Under the pieces are notes generated by a model. The model made no database searches. It was not told where the DNA came from and saw nothing but the letters and a program-made list of their open reading frames with translations. Positions 1 to 5,145 of a stretch of DNA of 5,842 bases are shown in pieces. Within the stretch, counting starts at the first letter, position 1. Each line of letters opens with the position of its first letter. The DNA is taken from the NCBI GenBank assembly GCA_030605045.1, contig JAUWBK010000080.1, positions 1-5,842 on the forward strand, written 5' to 3'. The translations under genes were made by a program, and so were the position numbers. The stretch is from Dehalococcoidia bacterium. Its GTDB lineage: Bacteria; Chloroflexota; Dehalococcoidia; Dehalococcoidales; RBG-16-60-22.

Positions 1-964
1 CAGCTACGGAATCTTCAATCACGACACAGTTCTTCGGTTCAACCCCCAATCTTTGGGCCGCCAGCAAGAAACCCTGCGGACTCGGTTTGCCTTCAGTTAC
101 TTCCCTACCCCAGACAATGACAGCAAAACAATTATCTATACTCAAGTCCTGGATAACTAATTGGATATTTTCAATGGGCGCTGAGGAGGCTAACGCTATT
201 TTTACCCCGTATTCCCTAAGCGATTTTAATAACTCTATGGCTCCCGGGAATGGCTTCAACTTCGCGGCTGCCTTTTGGCGGAAGACCGCCTCTTTCTCAG
301 CGGTAATGGCGTCTACTTCTGCTAACGAAGCACTATCACCAATAATGCTTCGGACGATGGTATCATTTCGCTTACCAAAGTTACGTTGGAAAACCTCATC
401 TGAGTAATTAAAACCCCTTTTCTGGAAGACCTCCTGCCACGCGCTTAAGTGGTAGGGACCGGTATCGGCAATCACCCCGTCCATATCCCAGAGAACCGCT
501 TCAAGCTCATTTCCGGTTTCGATGATAACTTGCGTCGTTTTGCCTTCCGCCACCAGCGTACCATCCAGCAAAGATACCATCCCCTCAACCTCAATAGACC
601 TTCCTTCATTCTTGGTTACCGAGGCAGTGATGACAAGGGGCTCACCAATTAAGGCGGGGCGTTTAAAATTTACCTGTATCGCCGCGGTGAGAAACTCAAA
701 AAAGCCACTAAAGAGAGTGGCATGACCCATTGCTTCATCAAGCATGGTCGTGATAATGCCACCGTGGACAATATCCGGCCAGCCTTGATAAAACTTGGTG
801 GGGGTAAACTCAGCTCTAGCCGTCTTGCCATCCCACTTAAAACTCAATTTCAAACCCAAGGGGTTATTCCGTCCACAGCCAATGCATAAACCGGCGCTTT
901 TGTCGGTACTAATTGGTACTCGTGGTCGTTCTTCCTTTCGGTCTTCATCCTGACGATTCATCAT
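1..964 (-). CDS. PaaI-type hotdog thioesterase fused to HAD (beta-phosphoglucomutase-like) hydrolase, 3' end cut by window
   Basis: The frame is open for 321 codons and runs off the left edge. Residues about 20-145 are a PaaI-type hotdog thioesterase domain: a CxGCGxxNPxGLxL start (C27, C30, N34, P35), then the HGG motif (H67-G69) followed by a helix with D76 and E77. After a linker of only about ten residues, a HAD domain begins: nucleophile and acid D160-M-D162-G, a helical C1 cap (about 169-235), motif II Ser in LASSAP (258-263), motif III K293 in EGKPSP, and motif IV IEDS at 316-319. The missing C-terminus is probably short. The family roles are acyl-CoA hydrolysis and phosphate-ester or phosphosugar hydrolysis; the actual substrates are unknown. 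I checked the frame codon by codon through the junction and found no stop. The start ATG overlaps the thiL stop (ATGA), so translation is probably coupled; a second ATG follows directly. A sequencing error joining two genes is possible but less likely, because no shift is needed to read both domains. Confidence 0.9.
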   Translation of the reverse strand, partial: MMNRQDEDRKEERPRVPISTDKSAGLCIGCGRNNPLGLKLSFKWDGKTARAEFTPTKFYQGWPDIVHGGIITTMLDEAMGHATLFSGFFEFLTAAIQVNFKRPALIGEPLVITASVTKNEGRSIEVEGMVSLLDGTLVAEGKTTQVIIETGNELEAVLWDMDGVIADTGPYHLSAWQEVFQKRGFNYSDEVFQRNFGKRNDTIVRSIIGDSASLAEVDAITAEKEAVFRQKAAAKLKPFPGAIELLKSLREYGVKIALASSAPIENIQLVIQDLSIDNCFAVIVWGREVTEGKPSPQGFLLAAQRLGVEPKNCVVIEDSVA

Positions 965-1971
965 GTCGCAAAGTGCTCCCATCCTGTTTTACTCAGAAGA
1001 AAAGGGTTACCTTTGGTATCAACCAAGGCTACCTTACCTATCTTATCGGCTACAATCTCACCAATTACCGTTACCGGGCAAGAGGCTGCTTCTTTTACCT
1101 TATCAATGATATCAGCACTGGCGACAAACAACAATTCGTAGTCCTCCCCTCCCGATAGTGCCAGTTCCAGCGCCCTATCACCGAAGTTAGCTTTAACGAC
1201 AGGCGAAATCGGCACTCGGTCAACTTCGACCCGGGCACCAACCTTACTGGATTGACATATGCGATTCAGGTCAGAAATCAACCCATCGCTAATGTCTATG
1301 GCCGTTTTCACCCCCTGCGCTACCAGTAACTGTCCCTCGGTGACTCTCGGCCAAGGATGAAGAAAAGCATTTCTTAGTTGAGCCGTAGCCTCAGGGCTAA
1401 ACTGAAGCTGATTGGTCAGCATTTCCAAGCCAGCGGCGGCCGCGCCGAGGGAACCAGTAACGGCTATCTTATCGCCGGGTTTGGCAGCAGAGCGAGTGAG
1501 GATATGTCCCTCACCGTTTTTGGTGCTGCCCAGAACGGTAATGGTAATGGACACCAGGGGCGCGCGACTGGTATCACCACCGACGATGGCGACTTCAAAC
1601 TGCTGCGCCAGCTCAATCATTCCCTGATACAGAGCGGTAACATCGGCTACTTCAGTATTTCCCGGTAACGCCAACGAGACTAAGGCATATTTAGGCACAC
1701 CACCCATGGCGGCAATATCGCTAACGTTGACTGCCAGCGCTTTCCAGCCCAGTTCCTGCCAGGGAGTTGTTTTTAAAGTGAAGTGAATGTCCTGGAAAAG
1801 GGAATCAGTGGTAACCAGCTGCGTTCCAGCCTCACCATGCCAGGCAGCTGTATCATCGCCGATGCCGAGAATGACCTGTTGCCATGGTGCCAACTGCTTA
1901 CTCTTTGAACTGGAAACCATCTTAGCCAGGAGGTCAATCAGCCCGAATTCTCCCAGCTCCGAAACTTTCAT
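961..1971 (-). CDS. thiL: Thiamine-monophosphate kinase
   Basis: A cytosolic enzyme of 336 aa that phosphorylates thiamine monophosphate with ATP to give thiamine diphosphate, the last step of the pathway. It has the PurM/AIR-synthase-like fold signatures in order: GIGDD at 36-40 (Mg-ATP aspartates), TTDSLFQDIHF at 54-64, NVSDIAAMGG at 82-91, GGDTSR at 131-136, DISDGL at 226-231 and GGEDYE at 274-279. Length and motif order match complete ThiL, so the gene is intact. The start at 1971 fits the N-terminal ExGEFGLI motif. No Shine-Dalgarno lies upstream; instead a TGCTATAAT extended -10 ends 7 nt before the ATG, which implies a leaderless message. The gene overlaps the downstream hotdog-HAD fusion by 4 bp. 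No other thiamine gene and no TPP riboswitch is visible here. Confidence 0.96.
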   Translation of the reverse strand: MKVSELGEFGLIDLLAKMVSSSKSKQLAPWQQVILGIGDDTAAWHGEAGTQLVTTDSLFQDIHFTLKTTPWQELGWKALAVNVSDIAAMGGVPKYALVSLALPGNTEVADVTALYQGMIELAQQFEVAIVGGDTSRAPLVSITITVLGSTKNGEGHILTRSAAKPGDKIAVTGSLGAAAAGLEMLTNQLQFSPEATAQLRNAFLHPWPRVTEGQLLVAQGVKTAIDISDGLISDLNRICQSSKVGARVEVDRVPISPVVKANFGDRALELALSGGEDYELLFVASADIIDKVKEAASCPVTVIGEIVADKIGKVALVDTKGNPFLLSKTGWEHFAT

Positions 1972-1978
1972 AGCTAGA

Positions 1979-2008
1979 ATTATAGCACGCCGACAGCTTG
2001 AGGCACAA
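1979..2008 (-). promoter_or_regulatory. thiL promoter (extended -10, leaderless)
   Basis: On the minus strand TGC-TATAAT has its hexamer at 1984-1979. A weak -35, TTGTGC, sits at 2008-2003 with an 18-nt spacer. The TG motif can compensate for the poor -35. A start site 6-8 nt beyond the -10 falls at 1973-1971, on or next to the A of the thiL ATG, leaving no room for a ribosome binding site. Confidence 0.65.
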
Positions 2009-2010
2009 AA

Positions 2011-2027
2011 TAGCTTGTTGTGAAATG
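2011..2027. repeat. Left arm of inverted repeat around the small membrane gene
   Basis: TAGCTTGTTGTGAAATG here matches the reverse complement of 2340-2356 in 16 of 17 positions (one T/C difference). Weaker similarity continues inward: TTAACGGC in this arm against TAAACGGC in the other, then CTCTTGACT against CTCTTTACT, with a gap. The arm starts 2 nt beyond the thiL -35 region. TA at the outer edge and A-runs outside could be target duplications, but such simple sequence proves nothing. Confidence 0.7.
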
Positions 2028-2050
2028 GGTTTTTAACGGCGCACCCCCTC

Positions 2051-2080
2051 TTGACTTCACTGCAAACCCACCTATATAAT
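2051..2080 (+). promoter_or_regulatory. Sigma-70-type promoter of the 55-aa membrane protein gene
   Basis: TTGACT at 2051-2056 and TATAAT at 2075-2080 are separated by 18 nt. Initiation near 2087 gives a leader of about 32 nt that holds the strong ribosome binding site. It is divergent from the thiL promoter. Confidence 0.8.
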
Positions 2081-2118
2081 CTGGGAACAAAAGTTAATGT
2101 TCAACGAAAGGAGGAAGA

Positions 2119-2286
2119 ATGGCAGACACTCTGTTTTTGCTACTATTTTGGACAGGACCTATTGGCATTGGCATTTTCCTTGTGTGTCTAGGCGCTATGC
2201 TCTATCTGCTCACTAAAGCTGATGAGACAAGTAAGCGCACGAAGGCAATGGCAAAGGAAAAGGGACTGGAGAAGAAAAAGGAATAG
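2119..2286 (+). CDS. Small single-span membrane protein, 55 aa, unknown function
   Basis: I do not recognise the family. The product is 55 aa: a hydrophobic stretch (about residues 4-32, rich in Leu, Ile, Phe and Gly) that would cross the membrane once, then a tail of about 23 residues dense in Lys, Arg and Glu. By the positive-inside rule the tail is cytoplasmic. It resembles small anchor or modulator peptides rather than an enzyme. Support for a real gene is strong despite its size: a near-consensus Shine-Dalgarno (AAAGGAGG, 2107-2114) 4 nt before the ATG, and a good promoter at 2051-2080. The gene and promoter lie inside an inverted-repeat pair (2011-2027 and 2340-2356), so the unit may be a small cassette. 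It converges on the UPF0280 gene, with 96 bp between, and no strong terminator is visible there. Confidence 0.8.
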   Translation: MADTLFLLLFWTGPIGIGIFLVCLGAMLYLLTKADETSKRTKAMAKEKGLEKKKE

Positions 2287-2339
2287 GCACCTCCAACGAA
2301 AGCATATTGCTAAATTCACAGTAAAGAGGCCGTTTACAG

Positions 2340-2356
2340 CATTTCGCAACAAGCTA
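2340..2356. repeat. Right arm of inverted repeat around the small membrane gene
   Basis: CATTTCGCAACAAGCTA is the reverse complement of 2011-2027 with one mismatch. It is followed by five A residues and lies between the convergent ends of the small membrane gene and the UPF0280 gene. Confidence 0.7.
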
Positions 2357-2382
2357 AAAAATAGCTAGTGGAGAAATACTGC

Positions 2383-3111
2383 TTACATTGAAGTACGAAG
2401 GATTTTTACCTTCCCGCAGAGACCGAGTTTATCATCTTTAATGATGATTACCCCCCTCAGCCCATCAATGCCTTGAGCGAACTCGATGCCTTTGGGGATG
2501 TCATCAGGCTGGCTTACCAGATTGCCAATGGCGGTTGCCGCTGCATCCGCCAGAGTGGCTGACTCGGAAAGTACAATAACCGCATCAGCCTTGCCAAAGC
2601 TCAGTGAATGCCCCACCGTTCCGGAGGAAGTGCAAATACCGAGTGGTGTCTCCTCAGCATCAATTTCCAGACCAATCTTACCAGTCAGGGGTGAGTTGCC
2701 GGCGTAAATCCCGATCGTCCTTTTTCGCTGGCAGTTCAAAAAAATATCACCCCCGTTTTCGACGATTATCTCCGGGGAAAAGGCCAACAACTCATTGCCG
2801 ACAAATTCGGCGATGGCTCCGGCCACTGCCGCCATAGGGCCAACGCCAACCTGACTGGCGGCCTCGGCCATATCCTTGACAATGCGCGGGGCATCCTGAC
2901 CAACACTAAACGGTTCCAGAGAGGTCAAAAACTCAGGGTTACGTTCAATATAGGCTTCCAACATAGTGCGGTACTTTAGCACCAATTTATACGCTTTGCG
3001 GCGGAGGTTACTTGAGGCACGAATATATAAATCGGTCTCCTTGACGACGACATTGAAGGCAATTAGACTCTCGTCTCTAATCCAGTGGCGATAGGTTCGT
3101 GGCTGATACAT
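2383..3111 (-). CDS. UPF0280 family protein (COG2122, ApbE superfamily)
   Basis: A protein of 242 aa, the usual length for UPF0280, beginning MYQPRTYR as the family commonly does. Visible signatures are VGVGPMAAVAGAIAEFVG (88-105), VENGGDIFL (117-125), GICTSSGTVGHS with Cys160 (158-169) and the ApbE-like LADAAATAIGN (187-197). There is no signal peptide, so it is cytosolic, unlike periplasmic ApbE. Its biochemical activity is not established; as I recall, COG2122 has been implicated with COG1900 and NIL-ferredoxin in sulfide assimilation to homocysteine, and the gene order here fits that. It starts 4 nt after the ferredoxin stop, so translation is probably coupled. The frame stays open upstream to an ATG at 3282, but that would add 57 residues lying wholly over the ferredoxin gene, so I reject the longer start. 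A Shine-Dalgarno is weak (GGAAG about 15 nt upstream). Confidence 0.9.
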   Translation of the reverse strand: MYQPRTYRHWIRDESLIAFNVVVKETDLYIRASSNLRRKAYKLVLKYRTMLEAYIERNPEFLTSLEPFSVGQDAPRIVKDMAEAASQVGVGPMAAVAGAIAEFVGNELLAFSPEIIVENGGDIFLNCQRKRTIGIYAGNSPLTGKIGLEIDAEETPLGICTSSGTVGHSLSFGKADAVIVLSESATLADAAATAIGNLVSQPDDIPKGIEFAQGIDGLRGVIIIKDDKLGLCGKVKILRTSM

Positions 3112-3115
3112 ACCA

Positions 3116-3532
3116 TTAAAAATGCACTTCCATGGCTCTTGGCGGGCAAGCTTTGATGCACAGTCCGCAAGCGACGCATTTTTCATCGACAAATTTGACC
3201 TGCCTAGTTTCGGGGTCAAGTTCAAAAGCGCCCGGGGGGCAAATGGTAATACAGGCACCACAATGAGTGCACCTTTCTTCATTGCGCGTAAAATCCTGGC
3301 TGAGAGATTGAATTTTCACCCCAGTCTTAAGCAAAAAGTTGATACCATTATCGTACTCTTCTTGCTCTCCCTTCAATTCCAAGACCATCAGCCCTTCTTC
3401 TTCCGGTTCCGCGGTAATCGAAGCCTTTAAAATGTTGAATTCCAAGTTGTAGTCCTTGACCAGCCGGTAGATTACCGGTTGCTCTACCAGTCGTCTCGGA
3501 AAATGCAAAACGATTCTTTTTGAAATAGCCAT
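3116..3532 (-). CDS. NIL-domain ferredoxin with two [4Fe-4S] clusters
   Basis: A cytosolic protein of 138 aa. Residues about 3-78 form a NIL domain (the small ligand-binding-like domain also found at the end of methionine ABC-transporter ATPases). Residues 85-138 are a bacterial-type dicluster ferredoxin, with C88, C91, C94, C98 and C119, C122, C125, C129, each in a CxxCxxCxxxCP arrangement. In methanogens this protein works with COG1900 to supply electrons or handle sulfur when homocysteine is made from aspartate semialdehyde and sulfide; that role is transferred here by family and gene order. I start at the ATG at 3532 because GGAGG lies 8 nt upstream. An ATG at 3553 would add seven residues but lacks a binding site. 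The gene lies 74 nt after the COG1900 stop and 4 nt before UPF0280. Confidence 0.95.
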   Translation of the reverse strand: MAISKRIVLHFPRRLVEQPVIYRLVKDYNLEFNILKASITAEPEEEGLMVLELKGEQEEYDNGINFLLKTGVKIQSLSQDFTRNEERCTHCGACITICPPGAFELDPETRQVKFVDEKCVACGLCIKACPPRAMEVHF

Positions 3533-3540
3533 GGCCACTA

Positions 3541-3545
3541 CCTCC
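3541..3545 (-). promoter_or_regulatory. Ribosome binding site deciding the NIL-ferredoxin start
   Basis: GGAGG on the minus strand is 8 nt from the ATG at 3532 and lies downstream of the alternative ATG at 3553, which favours the shorter protein. Confidence 0.8.
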
Positions 3546-3557
3546 GTCATCAATTAA

Positions 3558-3568
3558 ATTGTATCAAT
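3558..3568. repeat. ATTGTATCAAT motif in the COG1900/ferredoxin gap
   Basis: ATTGTATCAAT is a short palindrome (ATTG/CAAT around TAT). Its first nine bases recur at 4950-4958 in the operon promoter. On the minus strand it contains TACAAT, a possible -10, but I see no matching -35. It may be a second copy of a regulator half-site or an internal promoter. Confidence 0.3.
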
Positions 3569-3606
3569 AAAGCGTTCCCCTTGCTGGTGGTTCTCTATTC
3601 CTAACT

Positions 3607-4815
3607 TTAAGTCTCTAGCGGGCGTTCTTTCAGTGGCTTGAAGGTTACACCTGATTCGACACCAGGCAGTAGTGCCACCGGCTCGGTGAGCAGGAATTGG
3701 CCGCTAAGTATCCACTCCTTCAGAATGTTGGCAATTTCTACCGCCCGTAAGTAGCTAGAGAGAGAACCGGTTGGCACCTTCTTGCCTTGCACCGCGATAC
3801 TGCCACTCTTTAGTTGAGCGTAGCTGACTTCGCCCAGGATATCTGGCTTTTGATTTGGATAGGCATCAGAATAATCGACGATAGGCGCCCAAATATCATC
3901 ATCGGTTACCGCAGTATAGCGGAGAATTTCTTCAGATAATATTGGGATAGGAACTCCAACCCCAACGGTTATGGTGCAACCATAGCCAAACATGCTCGTA
4001 CCTACCAACCATTTGGGGCTCATTTGCTTTAAATCACCGATAACTGCCAGTGTCCCGGCACCTCTTTTAGGTACTCCATTCTCGGAGCGGAGCACATTCG
4101 GGTTATGCTGCGTCCCTTGCCAAGCAACATAGCCTACCCCACCCCCCAGGAATATCTTAGTGCCAATACCGATGGTCTTGTAATGAGGGTCGTTTTGCAA
4201 TGGTGAGAGTTGCCCAGCACTACAATAATTGGCATTACCCAAATGGGGCTTTAGTACGCCCATATAGGTGTAAATTGTTTTATCAGATAGGTTTACGGCG
4301 ACATTATAATTCTGGTAAGCGTTCCTGATATTAAACAGCACCACCTCATTGAGGTCTTTGATATTAATCCAAGTTTCCAGCTTCTTCCTCGGGTAGCAAT
4401 CCGTGCCGTAAGCAGTGGCGGTCAGCCTAATGTCCTTGCCCGCGACCAGTTCCTCAATCACATTTCCGCCGCCATAATTGAACTCGCCAGGATGTACCCT
4501 ATTTCTGGGGTCATCGTCAGGAAGGGCATTAGCCCCTAAGAACAAATCGACAGCCGCCAGTCCAGGATAAGCGAGAACATCGTTAAGATAAGTCCGGCCG
4601 CCACCAAGCTTTATCCTTGGTTTGCTATGTCCAATATTAAAGTAGGCACCGGAGGAACACATTGGTCCAAAGGTGCCTGTGGTTACTACATCTACTTCCT
4701 GGGTAGCTTTTTTGACGCCTTTCTCTTTGACCAGGTCTATTATTTCTTCAGCCGTAACGACTAGAGCCTTGCCCTGTTTTATCTTCTCGTTTATTTCGTC
4801 TATAGTTTTCATCAT
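3607..4815 (-). CDS. Homocysteine biosynthesis protein (COG1900/DUF39)
   Basis: A protein of 402 aa covering the whole DUF39 core. Family-type motifs include GTFGPMCSSGAYFN (Cys53), LGGGRTYLND (70-79), the glycine-rich EFNYGGGNVIEEL, YGTDCYPRK (Cys140), Cys198 in NYCSAGQLSP, and GYGCTITVGVGVP near 283. Two conserved cysteines in this family are thought to carry the sulfur as persulfide or disulfide; Cys53 and Cys140 are the likely pair. In methanogens it converts aspartate semialdehyde and sulfide to homocysteine together with the NIL-ferredoxin, bypassing O-acyl-homoserine. The protein ends after the core and has no C-terminal CBS pair, unlike the Methanosarcina form. It is first in a three-gene operon with its own promoter (4978-4950). 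The start at 4815 has GGAGGG 6 nt upstream; a second ATG follows directly. The start codon lies in a predicted stem (4812-4872). Confidence 0.93.
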   Translation of the reverse strand: MMKTIDEINEKIKQGKALVVTAEEIIDLVKEKGVKKATQEVDVVTTGTFGPMCSSGAYFNIGHSKPRIKLGGGRTYLNDVLAYPGLAAVDLFLGANALPDDDPRNRVHPGEFNYGGGNVIEELVAGKDIRLTATAYGTDCYPRKKLETWINIKDLNEVVLFNIRNAYQNYNVAVNLSDKTIYTYMGVLKPHLGNANYCSAGQLSPLQNDPHYKTIGIGTKIFLGGGVGYVAWQGTQHNPNVLRSENGVPKRGAGTLAVIGDLKQMSPKWLVGTSMFGYGCTITVGVGVPIPILSEEILRYTAVTDDDIWAPIVDYSDAYPNQKPDILGEVSYAQLKSGSIAVQGKKVPTGSLSSYLRAVEIANILKEWILSGQFLLTEPVALLPGVESGVTFKPLKERPLET

Positions 4816-4872
4816 GCATTACCCTCCAAAACAAAATATAACTCTCTTCTTGCCCTCCCGGGCAATGCATGA
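4812..4872 (-). promoter_or_regulatory. Leader stem enclosing the COG1900 start codon
   Basis: In the mRNA, TCATGCATT (4872-4864) can pair perfectly over 9 bp with AATGCATGA (4820-4812), which contains the ATG at 4815. The loop between them carries the ribosome binding site and a second hairpin, TTGCCC-GGGA-GGGCAA (4865-4850), a 6-bp stem closed by a GNRA-type tetraloop. The two stems share 2 nt, so they may stack or compete. This could block or tune initiation. It matches no riboswitch class I can name. Confidence 0.4.
4822..4827 (-). promoter_or_regulatory. Ribosome binding site of the COG1900 gene
   Basis: GGAGGG on the minus strand is 6 nt from the ATG at 4815. In the predicted leader fold it sits in the loop beside the stem that holds the start codon. 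Confidence 0.85.
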
Positions 4873-4930
4873 CCCATAATCTGTTCACCATCATACTCTC
4901 GGCAATACTCTTCATTTCATCAACCTTGCG

Positions 4931-4961
4931 AAATGATACTTGTTGTCGCATTGTATCATTT
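4931..4961. promoter_or_regulatory. Candidate operator: perfect 9-bp inverted repeat over the operon -10 box
   Basis: AAATGATAC (4931-4939) and GTATCATTT (4953-4961) are perfect inverted copies with a 13-nt spacer, so half-site centres are 22 bp apart, about two helical turns. The right arm overlaps the -10 (4955-4950) and the left arm covers the expected start site near 4943. That placement suits a dimeric repressor. The regulator is not in the window. Confidence 0.5.
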
Positions 4962-4978
4962 TCACTCATCCCTGTCAA
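4950..4978 (-). promoter_or_regulatory. Promoter of the homocysteine operon
   Basis: On the minus strand TTGACA at 4978-4973 and TACAAT at 4955-4950 are separated by 17 nt, an almost perfect sigma-70 site. The start near 4943 leaves a leader of about 128 nt before the COG1900 ATG. Confidence 0.8.
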
Positions 4979-5020
4979 AATTTGCTCGCTTTCGAAAACT
5001 CACTTTCAATTCCACTGATA

Positions 5021-5050
5021 AACAATTCCCCTCTAGCCATAGAGGTTGTT
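5021..5050. repeat. Bulged hairpin in the divergent intergenic region
   Basis: AACAA (5021-5025) pairs with TTGTT (5046-5050) and CCTCTA (5030-5035) pairs with TAGAGG (5040-5045) around a GCCA loop, with a 4-nt bulge. No gene ends here on either strand, so a terminator role is unlikely. Confidence 0.4.
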
Positions 5051-5070
5051 AATCTACCTCACCCCCTGTA

Positions 5071-5098
5071 TCCCCCTCTCCTTCAAAGGAGAGGGGGA
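5071..5098. repeat. Long perfect hairpin, CCCCCTCTCCTT type
   Basis: The arms at 5071-5083 and 5086-5098 are perfectly complementary (13 bp counting the outer T-A pair) with a minimal CA centre. Together with the hairpin 10 nt downstream and the C-rich flanks (CACCCCCTGTATC and GGACACCCC) it looks like a dispersed palindromic intergenic element of the REP or MITE kind. That classification is by appearance only. Confidence 0.6.
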
Positions 5099-5107
5099 AG
5101 ATATTAA

Positions 5108-5128
5108 AAGAGGGGCTTCGCCCCTCTT
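5108..5128. repeat. Second hairpin, AAGAGGGG-CTTCG-CCCCTCTT
   Basis: An 8-bp perfect stem, 9 bp if the C-G of the loop pairs, around CTTCG. It is followed by GGACACCCC and no T-run, so it is not a classic terminator for either strand. It is probably the second half of the same dispersed element as 5071-5098. Confidence 0.6.
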
Positions 5129-5145
5129 GGACACCCCTACATTAC

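Noticed and set aside
87..725. Plus-strand open frames (87-407, 449-652, 522-725)
   Set aside because: They are antisense shadows of the hotdog-HAD gene, with low-complexity composition and no domain signature or binding site.
1378..2023. Plus-strand open frames across thiL
   Set aside because: Antisense to a clearly conserved thiL; no motif or ribosome binding site supports them.
2287..2382. Terminator between the convergent small membrane gene and UPF0280
   Set aside because: Only weak stems are present (AGCTA-AAAAA-TAGCT at 2352-2366, GTAAA/TTTAC at 2321-2337), without a GC-rich stem followed by a T-run.
3112..3282. Longer N-terminus for the UPF0280 protein (ATG at 3282)
   Set aside because: The extra 57 residues lie wholly over the ferredoxin gene in another frame and do not look like the family; the family-type MYQPRTYR start at 3111 fits length and gene spacing.
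3533..3553. Seven extra residues on NIL-ferredoxin (ATG at 3553)
   Set aside because: No ribosome binding site precedes it, while GGAGG is ideally placed for the ATG at 3532.
3558..3586. Internal promoter for NIL-ferredoxin (TACAAT at 3563-3558)
   Set aside because: No -35-like hexamer at 16-18 nt spacing; kept only as a repeat motif.
5071..5128. Hairpins as rho-independent terminators
   Set aside because: Both flanking genes are transcribed away from the site, and neither stem is followed by a T-run on either strand.
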